Below, piece after piece: positions 6,949 to 15,500 of a DNA stretch of 36,604 nt. The position numbers and the translations under genes were made by a program. This DNA is from Acidovorax sp. (lineage in GTDB: Bacteria; Pseudomonadota; Gammaproteobacteria; Burkholderiales; Burkholderiaceae_C), in the NCBI RefSeq assembly GCF_022763525.1, contig NZ_JALEGG010000223.1, forward strand, positions 1-36,604, written 5' to 3'. The stretch's first letter is position 1; every line of letters starts with the position of its first letter. Below the pieces are notes generated by a model that searched no databases, had not been told where the DNA came from, and worked only from the letters and a program-made list of their open reading frames with translations.

Positions 6949-7268
6949 GGCCGGTCTTTGTCCTGCGGAGCCTGCCTTTGCGCCTGCGCGCGCTGCAGGG
7001 CGTCGCGTTCGCGCTGCACCATGCGTTCGCGCAGGCCGCTGCCGGTGCCCAGCAGGAACACCGACACCCCGTGCAGCACCAGCCCCAGTCCCCAGCCCAG
7101 CAGCGGGTACACCGACCAGGGGCGCGTGCCGAAAGCGTAGCGCGACATGGCAAAGAGCAGCGTGTTGACCAGCACGAACGCAATGGCGTGCACATACCAG
7201 CCCAGCTTGGCACTGGCGCGCCGGCGGGCCAGCGTTTCGATCTCTTCGGGGCTCAGGGGTGTGGGCAT
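6945..7268 (-). CDS. 2TM domain membrane protein A
   Basis: A 107-residue protein with a basic N-terminal stretch (LARRRASAKLGW), two hydrophobic helices (about 22-43 and 55-77) separated by a short loop, and a charged C-terminal tail (QRERDALQRAQAQRQ). This matches the 2TM domain family, which often occurs next to, or fused to, LytS-type kinases. The stop codon overlaps the kinase ATG (ATGA), so the protein is made together with the kinase and may be its membrane partner or sensor. A close paralog lies at 9475-9777; both share ARRRA-AKLGW, VLVNTLL, PLLGWGLGL and RMVQ-ER. The frame is open further upstream, but the ATG at 7268 gives the paralog-like N-terminus. Confidence 0.88.
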   Translation of the reverse strand: MPTPLSPEEIETLARRRASAKLGWYVHAIAFVLVNTLLFAMSRYAFGTRPWSVYPLLGWGLGLVLHGVSVFLLGTGSGLRERMVQRERDALQRAQAQRQAPQDKDRP

Positions 7269-7311
7269 GGTGGGGTGGAGGATTGGAAGGCTCGGTGGCG
7301 CTGCAAGGATT

Positions 7312-8283
7312 CTAGGTGCCGGCTGCGGGGCAGGCGTGCCCGGCAACACTGGCCACGGCCTGCGCGTCCAGCGTGAGTCCGATGTGATTGGCCCCAGGCA
7401 CCAGGGTCACGGGTACCGGCTTGCCTGCGTTGGCAAACAGCGCGCCATAACGGTCAGCGTGGAAGATTTCGTCGTTCTCTCCTGCCACGATGCACACGCT
7501 GCCCTGGGCATGGCGGATGTCGTTTTCATAGTCGTCATGCGGACGGAAGTTCATGGCCAGGCTGTAGGAATAACTGGGGGTGAGTCCGGCGCGCGACGCA
7601 TCGTCCAGCGCAAAGCGCAGGACAGGCAAATGGTTCCACCGCGTGACGTCTGCGCGGTTGAGCAGGGTCAGCGCCACCAGCCGGGGCACGCCAATCGACG
7701 CCCATCCGCCCGTGTCGGGGCGAGCCGTGGGGGCGTCCTGGTGCAGAAACGGGGAGAGAAGCACATAGTGGTCGAACAGCGCCTGGCGCGCGCTGCCCGC
7801 AAAGCGCAGCGCAAAGCCGCCGCCAGCCGAAAAGCCCATCAGCGTCTGCGGGCCTGGGTGGGGCGCGGCGTTCAGGAAATCCTCCACGTCGTCTTCCAGC
7901 TGGCCGATGTAGGCGATCTGCCCCCGTTCGCCGGATTCGCCGTGCCCGCGCATGTCGAGCGCCGCCGCCGCGTACCCCTGGGCTGCCAGGGCGCGCGCCA
8001 GCACGTGGGTGGAACGTGCCCGCGACGATGAGCCGTGCACCAGCACCACGCGCCGCACGGGCTCGCCCTTCGTCACTGCGGTGGGCAGGTAGCTGTACCA
8101 AGCCAGCGATGCGCCGTCGCGCGCGCTGTAGCGCTGCAGGGTGGGAATCCCGCTCCAGTCCACGCCGTCAAACGGGGCGTTGACGCTGGACAGAGGCTGG
8201 ATGTCCCGCGGTCCGCCCCAGGCGATGGCAGCGGCGAGGGCGGCGGTGCAGGCGAGCAGGGTCAGCAGGGCGGTCAGGAGCAT
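7312..8283 (-). CDS. Membrane-anchored alpha/beta hydrolase
   Basis: The 323-residue protein starts with a hydrophobic segment (LLTALLTLLACTAALAAAIA) that is probably a signal anchor. The alpha/beta hydrolase fold follows: oxyanion-hole motif LVHGSSS, nucleophile Ser152 in GFSAGGG, a candidate acid in AGENDEIFHADR and a candidate His in GANHIGL. It resembles monoacylglycerol-lipase-like (serine aminopeptidase S33) hydrolases; the true substrate is unknown. The frame is open to a TTG at 8391, just after the previous gene, and in-frame ATGs exist at 8325 and 8367. The ATG at 8283 is preferred because it puts the membrane segment at the N-terminus. None has a good ribosome binding site. It lies in the middle of an eight-gene minus-strand run. 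Confidence 0.85.
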   Translation of the reverse strand: MLLTALLTLLACTAALAAAIAWGGPRDIQPLSSVNAPFDGVDWSGIPTLQRYSARDGASLAWYSYLPTAVTKGEPVRRVVLVHGSSSRARSTHVLARALAAQGYAAAALDMRGHGESGERGQIAYIGQLEDDVEDFLNAAPHPGPQTLMGFSAGGGFALRFAGSARQALFDHYVLLSPFLHQDAPTARPDTGGWASIGVPRLVALTLLNRADVTRWNHLPVLRFALDDASRAGLTPSYSYSLAMNFRPHDDYENDIRHAQGSVCIVAGENDEIFHADRYGALFANAGKPVPVTLVPGANHIGLTLDAQAVASVAGHACPAAGT

Positions 8284-8396
8284 GGGCTTGATGCGGCTAG
8301 AGTGCCGGGGGGAAGGGCGCACCATGGCGCCGAGCAACCCGAGCGAGATGGCGGAGATCAAGAGCATGGCAGCGAGGGCTCGGTGGGTCAAAGGAA

Positions 8397-9449
8397 TCAG
8401 CGCGTGGCTGCCACAGGCAGCAGGTGCTGTGCAAAGAACGCCACGATCCGGGCGTCCACCTCGGGCAGCACCTTGCGGTCAAAGCCGGGCGGGTCGCCCA
8501 GCAGCGCGGTCTGCACGTCGCTCAGCAGGTGCAGGGGCGGCATGGGCGACAGCATGGCGCCGTGGCTGGCGTCCGGCAGGTGGGCTACATGGGTGCAGCG
8601 GTCCTGGCAGGCAGCGAGCACGGCGTCACTGTGAAAGCGCGGCACCTGGTTGACATCCATCCCGGCGGTCACCAGCCCCAGCGCGATGCGTGGGTGGGCG
8701 AGGGTGGCCATGTCAAAGTCGGCCGCAAAGGGCACGCTGGCCACGGCGGCTTGTATGCGGGGGTCTTGGTGGGTGTAAGCGGTGTCATCGCCAAAGCGGT
8801 GGCGTATTACAGCCAGTGCGAACCACTTCTTCAGGCCATCCAGAATGTTGCCGTGCAGCCGGGTGATGAAGCCGACGCAGGAGGAAAAATCGTCGGCAAT
8901 GTGGGCCTCGCAGTGATCGCGGAAGCGCGCTGGCGACCATGCGCCGCCCGCGAGCGTCAGTGCCGTGTGGCCGCCGGCGGAGCCGCCGAAGACCCCCACC
9001 TTGTCCAGGGCCAGCAGCGGGGCCAGGCGGGTGTCCTGGGCCACCGTGTCGATGGCGTGGGAAACCTCTCTTGGGCGGCGCTTCCAGCTCTCGGGGCCCG
9101 GAGTGGAAGGGTCTTTGGAATTGTCCCCGGCATGTTCGGGCAGCGCCACGACAAAGCCCGCCGCCACCAGGGCGCGCGCCAGATCGGTGTGCACCCACGG
9201 GTTGCCGCCCGAGCCGTGCGTGATGACGATCAGGCGGCCGTTGCCTGGCGTGGCGGTGCCCTGCCAGGCCAACTGCAGCTGAAAAGGGCCGCGCTGCACG
9301 GGCTCGTCGGCGCTGCTGCTGGGGTAAAACACGGTGACGGGGCCGTCCCCGGGCAAGCCGGGCAGTTCCGTCAAGCCCGTGCCCGCGTGGGATGTCACGG
9401 CCGCGCCGAGGATCAGCAGGGCGAGCGTCAGGCGTTGAAGCATGTTCAT
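8397..9449 (-). CDS. Secreted alpha/beta hydrolase (dienelactone hydrolase/PAF-acetylhydrolase-like)
   Basis: A 350-residue protein with a signal peptide (MNMLQRLTLALLILGAAVTS, cleavage probably after SHA), so likely periplasmic. The hydrolase fold shows VITHGSGGNPW near the oxyanion hole, nucleophile Ser157 in FGGSAGGHTAL, and a late His in LPDASHGAML. Paired cysteines (DHCEAHIADDFSSC and AACQDRC) could form disulfides, in line with export. The frame is open another 33 codons upstream, into the 2TM gene, but the ATG at 9449 gives the signal peptide. It is 25 bases after the 2TM gene and belongs to the same operon. The ester or lipid it cleaves is unknown. Confidence 0.85.
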   Translation of the reverse strand: MNMLQRLTLALLILGAAVTSHAGTGLTELPGLPGDGPVTVFYPSSSADEPVQRGPFQLQLAWQGTATPGNGRLIVITHGSGGNPWVHTDLARALVAAGFVVALPEHAGDNSKDPSTPGPESWKRRPREVSHAIDTVAQDTRLAPLLALDKVGVFGGSAGGHTALTLAGGAWSPARFRDHCEAHIADDFSSCVGFITRLHGNILDGLKKWFALAVIRHRFGDDTAYTHQDPRIQAAVASVPFAADFDMATLAHPRIALGLVTAGMDVNQVPRFHSDAVLAACQDRCTHVAHLPDASHGAMLSPMPPLHLLSDVQTALLGDPPGFDRKVLPEVDARIVAFFAQHLLPVAATR

Positions 9450-9474
9450 TCGGTTCTTTCGACGGTGGCAGGCT

Positions 9475-9777
9475 TCAGGAGCGCGCGCCGGGCTGGGCCA
9501 TGCGCTGGCGTTCGGCTTGCACCATGCGGTCGTAGATGCCTGCGCCACCGGTGGTCAAGAACACCACGGCGCCATGCACCGCCAGGCCCAGCCCCCAGCC
9601 CAGCAGGGGAAACACGGCCCAGCCCCGGCCGCTGGCGAGGGACAACGTGACCAGCAGCGTGTTGACCAGTACATAGACGACTGCGTGGATGAGCCAGCCG
9701 AGCTTGGCGCCTGCGCGGCGGCGGGCCAGGCGTTCCGTGGCGTCGGCGGTGGGTTCGGAGAGCGGGTACGAGTGCAT
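9475..9777 (-). CDS. 2TM domain membrane protein B
   Basis: A 100-residue paralog of the 2TM protein next to the kinase: LARRRAGAKLGW, a first helix with VYVLVNTLL, PLLGWGLGLAVHG in the second helix, and a tail with RMVQAERQRM. Both ends probably face the cytoplasm. The duplicated pair within one operon, separated by two hydrolase genes, suggests block duplication or two membrane partners for one kinase. AGGA about ten bases before the ATG may serve as ribosome binding site. Function is otherwise unknown. Confidence 0.85.
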   Translation of the reverse strand: MHSYPLSEPTADATERLARRRAGAKLGWLIHAVVYVLVNTLLVTLSLASGRGWAVFPLLGWGLGLAVHGAVVFLTTGGAGIYDRMVQAERQRMAQPGARS

Positions 9778-9831
9778 GGCGAGGTCCTGGTAAAAAAGGG
9801 AATCGGGGAATAGCGTGGTGGCGGTACCGGC

Positions 9832-10416
9832 TCAGACCGAAGGGCTGGCCCAGGCGGTGGGCGCCTGCTGCGCCGCACTGCTGCGGGCCAGACGCCACAA
9901 ACGCAGTGCGCGGGCGCCGAACAGGCCGCTGAGCATGCCGTACAGGCCCGCTATCTGCAGGGCAAAGCCGGCATCGCGCGCCAGGCTGGGCTGCATGGCC
10001 AGTTCGATCCCTACGAAGTATTTGGTGAGGAAGATGCCCACGATGAGTGCCAACGGCATGGCGCTGCCTGGCACGTGGAAGCTGCGCGACGAGGGCGCGT
10101 AGAGCGTGCCGTGCGGCGCCGTGGGCTGGAACCACAGCGCCAGTGCCGCGGTGGCCGTGGCGGCTGCCGCCCAGGCGCTCAGGGCTTGCGTTGCGACGGC
10201 GGCCGAGCCGCCGAAGGCCGAAAGAACGCCCATCACGGAAAAGGCAGCCATCGCCAGCGGCACGAGCTGGGTCCGGCGCAGGCCGACGGTGCGGTCGCGC
10301 AACTGGCTGGCACCGAGCCACACCAGGCCTGCGAGCAGGGCCCACACCCAGTAGGGGGTGCGGCCGATGACCTGGAACAGCGCCTGGGGTTGTTGAACAA
10401 TCAAATTGAGCAGCAT
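9832..10416 (-). CDS. Conserved polytopic membrane protein of unknown function
   Basis: A 194-residue hydrophobic protein with about five membrane segments. It starts MLLNLIVQQPQALFQVIGRT, followed by a Trp-rich helix (PYWVWALLAGLVWLG). An amphipathic stretch, QLRDRTVGLRRTQLVP, and a central alanine-rich region (AAATATAALALWF) follow. The start is supported by AGGAG seven bases upstream. It resembles small uncharacterised membrane proteins of proteobacteria (I think the DUF6622 type, not certain). It lies between the DUF2306-type and 2TM genes with 48- and 54-base gaps, so it is probably cotranscribed with the LytS/LytTR genes. Confidence 0.75.
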   Translation of the reverse strand: MLLNLIVQQPQALFQVIGRTPYWVWALLAGLVWLGASQLRDRTVGLRRTQLVPLAMAAFSVMGVLSAFGGSAAVATQALSAWAAAATATAALALWFQPTAPHGTLYAPSSRSFHVPGSAMPLALIVGIFLTKYFVGIELAMQPSLARDAGFALQIAGLYGMLSGLFGARALRLWRLARSSAAQQAPTAWASPSV

Positions 10417-10464
10417 GGGGGGGCTCCTGGTGGGATGAGAGGGGAATCGGAGGAAAGGAAGGGG

Positions 10465-10875
10465 TCAGATCACGCCCAGGGCGGACCAGAGCGAATGACC
10501 CAGAAAGCGATCGGGCAGCAGGGTGAAGCCACCGGCCACCACGCAGGCGCCGATGTAGATCTTTTGCATGGTCTGGCGGTGGCCTTCGATGTTGCGCCGG
10601 GCGAGGAAGACGAAGGACAGCACCAGCAGGCCCAGCGTCACCGGAATGAACAGGTGGATGAGCCCGAAGCCAGCCCAGCGCGGGCCGGGGCCTCCAGTGA
10701 TGAAGATCGCCGACACGGCCGTGGCCACCATCAGGGTTACCCAGGCATAGCCGGCAGCGCGGTGCAGGCGCGGGCGCTGGGTGGCGCCCTTGCGGGCCCA
10801 CAGGGCGATGGGGCCGATGGCGGTGGCCGCCACCGCGGCGGCGAGGTGGATGGCGATGACGGGGGTGAGTTGCAT
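10465..10875 (-). CDS. DUF2306-type small membrane protein
   Basis: A 136-residue protein with four predicted membrane helices. The first carries a conserved His (VIAIHLAAAVAATAIG). The loop ARKGATQRPRLHRAAGYAWV is typical of the DUF2306 family, as is the later RRNIEGHRQTMQKIYIGA. Function unknown; the conserved histidines have led to suggestions of metal or haem binding in relatives. GGAG eight bases before the ATG is a fair ribosome binding site. It is the first gene of the eight-gene minus-strand operon and is divergent from mdtA, so its promoter must lie in the 299 bases between them. Confidence 0.8.
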   Translation of the reverse strand: MQLTPVIAIHLAAAVAATAIGPIALWARKGATQRPRLHRAAGYAWVTLMVATAVSAIFITGGPGPRWAGFGLIHLFIPVTLGLLVLSFVFLARRNIEGHRQTMQKIYIGACVVAGGFTLLPDRFLGHSLWSALGVI

Positions 10876-11174
10876 GGTGTGGCTCCGGCGCGTTTTTCTT
10901 CAATGGAGCGGACTGTGCCGGCGCTGCCCCGGTGCTGCCAGCGGCTTGCGACGAAATGCGCCAAGGCGGCCGTGAAATGCAGGAGCACGGCGCGACCTGC
11001 GGGCGCTTTCGGGGGGGGAACCGGCGGTGCGCAAGCACCCGGGCCCGCGGTTTGACCCCAAGGTTTACTTTTCTTCGCACAGCGTTCAAGGCCGGGTGTG
11101 AAATGAGCCTCTACGATCCGGTACGGTTGGATGCCAGTCCAGTCTGCATCCCGAGAACACGCATCAGCACCGCC
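10876..11174. other. Divergent intergenic region between the LytTR operon and mdtA
   Basis: These 299 bases must hold the promoters for both the minus-strand operon and the efflux operon. In-frame starts upstream of mdtA (for example the ATG at 11103) are possible but have no ribosome binding site. A lower-GC stretch at about 11052-11090 (TTTGACC, then TTTACTTTTCTTCG) is the best candidate for the mdtA promoter, but spacing to a -10 box is poor. I see no clear operator or LytTR-type direct repeat. Confidence 0.4.
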
Positions 11175-12479
11175 ATGAACCCCCAAGAAGTCAACGCGCC
11201 CCCCGCATCGGCCATTCCCCCCGCACCCCCTGGCAGGCCACCCCGGCGTTCCCGCTGGTTGGGAAGCCTGCTGGCCCTGGTGCTGGTGGCGCTGTTGGGG
11301 GGGGCTGCGTGGTATCTGATCCAGCGGGCCAACGATGAGTCCAGGGGTGGGGGAGGCTTTCCGGGCGGGGGGCGGCCCTTGGTCACTGTCGGAGACGCCG
11401 TGGTGCGCCAGGCCGAGCTGCCGGTGATCATCGACGCGCTGGGCACCGTGATCCCCGCCACCACCGTCACGCTGCGGCCCCAGGTGTCGGGGATGCTGAC
11501 CCAGGTGCTGTTCACCGAGGGGCAGATGGTCAAGAAAGGGCAACTGCTGGCGCAGATCGACCCTCGGCCTTTCGAGCAGGCCCTGATGCAGGCGCAGGGC
11601 ACCCGCCAGCGCGACGAGGCACAGCTGGAGAACGCGCGCCTCACGCTGGCGCGCTACCGCGTGCTGCTGTCGCAAGACTCCATCGCCCGCCAGGACGTGG
11701 ACACGCAGGCCGCGCTGGTCAAGCAACTCGAAGGCACGGTGATGACCGACAAGGCCCAGGAGGGCACCGCCCGCCTGAACCTGGACTACACCCGCATCAC
11801 CGCGCCCGCGTCGGGACGCATCGGCCTGCGCACCGTGGATGCGGGCAACTATGTGACTTCGGGGGACGCGGCGGGCCTGGCCACCATCACGCAGGTGGCG
11901 CCCATCGACGTGCAGTTCTCCGTGCCGCAGGACCGTGTGGTCGACATCCAGGCAGCGCAGGGCGCAGCGGACGCCCTGGCCGTGACAGCGCTGGACCGCA
12001 CCCGCAAGGCTGAACTCGACAAGGGGCGTTTCTCGACGCTGGACAACCAGGTCGATACCACCACCGGCACCGTCAAGGCCAAGGCGCGGTTCGAGAACGC
12101 GGCGGGCGCGCTGTTCCCCAACCAGTTCGTGAACGTGCAACTGCTGCTGCGCAATGTGCCAGCGATGGTGGTGCCTGTGACCGCCGTGCGCACCGGCGCC
12201 AATGGCGACTATGTCTATGTCATCAATGACGACCGCACTGTGTCGCTGCGCAAGGTCAAGCGCGGCCAGGCCACGGTGGGGCTGGTGGCGATCACCGAGG
12301 GCCTGAAGGAAGGCGAGCGTGTGGTGACCGAGGGCGGGGACCGTCTGCAGGATGGCATGGCCGTGCAGTTGCCGGGGACACAGGCAGCCCGCGCACCTCG
12401 CGCGGGTGCCAGCGGGCCGCGCAGCGGCGCCTCCGGAGAAGGCCGCCAGCGCCGGCAGCGACCAGCACAGAACCCCTGA
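11175..12479 (+). CDS. RND efflux periplasmic adaptor subunit (MdtA/MuxA type)
   Basis: A 434-residue membrane fusion protein. A Pro-rich cytoplasmic N-terminus leads to one membrane anchor (WLGSLLALVLVALLGGAAWY). A lipoyl/hairpin region follows (TLRPQVSGMLTQVLFTEGQM; VKKGQLLAQIDPRPFE is nearly the MdtA sequence), then a coiled coil (about 120-190), the LDYTRITAPASGRIGLRTVD barrel and a C-terminal proximal domain (KEGERVVTEGGDRLQDGM). The tail is Ala/Gly/Arg-rich and low complexity. It bridges the two RND pumps to the outer membrane factor. mdtB starts 26 bases later. Start choice is uncertain; an ATG at 11103 is also in frame. No BaeSR-type regulator pair flanks it; the only two-component pair near is the LytS/LytTR one, divergently encoded. 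Confidence 0.93.
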   Translation: MNPQEVNAPPASAIPPAPPGRPPRRSRWLGSLLALVLVALLGGAAWYLIQRANDESRGGGGFPGGGRPLVTVGDAVVRQAELPVIIDALGTVIPATTVTLRPQVSGMLTQVLFTEGQMVKKGQLLAQIDPRPFEQALMQAQGTRQRDEAQLENARLTLARYRVLLSQDSIARQDVDTQAALVKQLEGTVMTDKAQEGTARLNLDYTRITAPASGRIGLRTVDAGNYVTSGDAAGLATITQVAPIDVQFSVPQDRVVDIQAAQGAADALAVTALDRTRKAELDKGRFSTLDNQVDTTTGTVKAKARFENAAGALFPNQFVNVQLLLRNVPAMVVPVTAVRTGANGDYVYVINDDRTVSLRKVKRGQATVGLVAITEGLKEGERVVTEGGDRLQDGMAVQLPGTQAARAPRAGASGPRSGASGEGRQRRQRPAQNP

Positions 12480-12505
12480 GCGCGAATCCACGACATCGCT
12501 ACAAC

Positions 12506-15500
12506 ATGAGTCCTTCGCGTCCGTTCATCGAGAGACCCGTCGCCACGGCCCTGCTGATGCTGGCCATCGTGCTGGCGGGCCTGCTGGGCTTTCGCTTCTT
12601 GCCGCTGTCGGCCCTGCCCGAGGTGGACTATCCCACCATCCAGGTGCAGACCCTGTACCCGGGCGCGAGCCCCGAAGTGATGAGCCGCACCGTGAGCGCA
12701 CCGCTGGAGCGCCAGTTTGGCCAGATGCCGGGGCTCACGCGCATGGCGTCCACCAGCGCCTCGGGGGTGTCCATCATCACGCTGCAATTTGGCCTGGGGC
12801 TGGCGCTGGATGTGGCCGAGCAGGAGGTGCAGGCGGCCATCAACGCAGGCAATTCGCTGCTGCCGGCGGACCTGCCCGCACCGCCGGTGTACGCCAAGGT
12901 GAACCCTGCCGACGCGCCGGTGCTCACGCTGGCCATCAGCTCCGACACGCTGCCGCTCACGGAAGTGCAGAACCTGGTGAACACGCGCCTGGCGCAGAAG
13001 ATCAGCCAGGTTTCGGGTGTGGGGCTGGTGTCGCTGGCGGGCGGGCAGCGGCCCGCGGTGCGCATCCAGGCCGACACCAAGGCGCTGGCCTCCTACGGCA
13101 TTGGCCTGGATACCCTGCGCACGGCCATCACGTCGGCCAATGCCAACAGCGCCAAAGGCAGCTTCGACGGGCCCCAGCGCTCCTACACCATCAACGCCAA
13201 CGACCAGTTGCTGACGGTGGACGACTACAAGAACCTCATCGTGTCGTGGCGCAACGGCGCGCCGGTGCGCATGCTGGAAGTGGCCCGCGTGGTGGAAAGC
13301 GCCGAGAACAACCGGCTGGGCGCGTGGGCGGGGGTCAACGACCCCCTCCGCGCCGCGCCGGGCCGCCCCCAGCAAGCCGGTGCCCCCTCGGGGGGCAGCG
13401 AACCACACGAGGTGGGGAGCGTGGGGGCTTCCATCACTCCAGCGATCATCCTCAACGTGCAGCGCCAGCCGGGCGCAAACGTGATCGCCACGGTGGACAA
13501 CATCAAGAAGCTGTTGCCCGAGCTGCAGGCGGGCCTGCCCGCATCGCTCAAGGTGCAGGTGCTGTCGGACCGCACCACGGGCATCCGGGGCTCGGTCCAC
13601 CATGTGGAGCTGGAACTGGTGCTGGCCGTGCTCATGGTGGTGCTGGTGATCTTCTTCTTCCTGCACAGCCTGCGCGCCACGGTCATTGCCAGCCTGGCCG
13701 TGCCCATTTCGCTCATCGGCACCTGCGGCGTGATGTACCTGTTGGGCTACAGCCTCAACAACCTCAGCCTGATGGCGCTGACGATTGCCACCGGATTCGT
13801 GGTGGACGATGCCATCGTGATGATCGAGAACATCGCGCGCTACCTGGAAGAGGGTGAACCGCCGTTCCAGGCGGCGCTCAAGGGGGCCACGCAGATCGGC
13901 TTCACCATCATCTCGCTCACGGTGTCGCTGATCGCGGTGCTGATCCCGCTGCTTTTCATGAGCGATGTGGTGGGACGCCTGTTCCGCGAGTTTGCGGTCA
14001 CGCTGGCCATCACCATCCTGATCTCCGGCGTGGTGTCGCTCACGCTCGTGCCCATGATGGCCGCGCGTTGGCTGCGCGCCGAGCCTGTGGGCGGGCCGCA
14101 GGGCGTGGCGGGGCGCATCAACCGGGGTTTCGAGCGGGTGATCGGCGGCTATGACCGCTGGCTGCAGTGGGTGCTGCGCCACCAGGGCGCCACGCTGGTG
14201 GTGGCGGTGCTCACGCTGGCGCTCACGGCACTCTTGTATGTGGTGATCCCCAAGGGGCTGTTTCCCACGCAGGACACCGGTCAGCTGCAGGCCCGCATCG
14301 AAGCGTCGCAGGACGTCTCCTATGCCCGCATGAGCGAGCTGCAGCAAGCCGCCGTGCGCGCCATCCTGCAAGACCCGGATGTGCTGTCGCTCAGTTCGTT
14401 TGTGGGCGTGGACGCGGCCAACAACACCATGCTCAACGCCGGGCGCATGCTGATCAACCTGAAGCCTCAGCGGGATTCCCAGGAAGCCATCATGCAGCGC
14501 TTGCACGAGCGTGTGCGGTCGGTGGCGGGTGTCACGCTGTACCTGCAGCCCACGCAGGACCTCACGATCGATGCGGAAACCGGCCCCACCGAGTACCGCG
14601 TGTCGATTGGCGGTGTGGATGCGGCGCAGGTCAACGACTGGACCCGCAAGCTCGCCGAGCGGCTGCAGCGCGAGCCCAAGGTGCGCAATGCCACGACCGA
14701 TGCAGGCGCGCAGGGCCTGTCGGCCTATGTGGACATTGACCGCAACACCGCGTCGCGCCTGTCCGTGACGGCCAGCAGCGTGGACGACACGCTCTACAGC
14801 GCGTTCGGCCAGCGCATCGTCTCCACCATCTTCACCGAGACCAACCAGTACCGCGTGATCCTGGAAGCCCAGCAGGAAGGCATGAACACGCCCGAGGCCC
14901 TGGGCACCTTGCAGCTGCGCACGGGCTCGGGCACGCCCACGCCGCTGGCGGCCGTGGCCACCATTCGCGAGCAGCTGGCGCCGCTGCAGATCACGCGCGT
15001 GGCCCAGTACCCGGCGGCGACCCTGGGTTTTGACAAGGCCGAGGGTGTGTCCTTGGGCAGCGCGGTGGATGCCATCCGCGCTGCCGCGAAGGAAATCGGG
15101 ATGCCGCAGGGCCTGTCGATGGAGTTCCTGGGGGCTGCGGGGGCGTATGAAAAATCGCTGTCCAGCCAGCTGTGGCTCATTCTGGCGGCCATGGTGTGCG
15201 TGTACATCGTGCTCGGCGTGCTGTATGAGAGCTACATCCACCCGGTGACCATTCTTTCAACCCTGCCCTCGGCCGGGGTCGGTGCGCTGCTGGCGCTGAT
15301 GCTCACCGGCAACGACCTGGGGGTGATCGGCATCATCGGCATCATCCTGCTGATCGGCATCGTCAAGAAGAACGCGATCATGATGATCGACTTCGCGATT
15401 GACGCGGAGCGCCACCAGAACATGCCGCCCCAGCAAGCCATTCACCAGGCCGCGCTGCTGCGCTTTCGCCCCATCCTCATGACCACGCTGGCGGCGCTGT

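Noticed and set aside
10932..11174. Longer N-terminus for MdtA
   Set aside because: The frame is open upstream, but the sequence is Arg/Cys-rich with no ribosome binding site, and a normal adaptor starts shortly before the membrane anchor.
13382..13396. Frameshift or assembly error in mdtB
   Set aside because: The insertion keeps the frame and is flanked by well conserved sequence on both sides; a palindromic insertion explains it better.
12215..15241. A 1008-codon open frame on the minus strand opposite mdtB
   Set aside because: It is rich in His, Arg, Gln and Gly, has no recognisable domain, and lies opposite a clear RND pump gene. Long antisense frames are usual in GC-rich DNA with biased codons. 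The same applies to 16117-18423 opposite mdtC.
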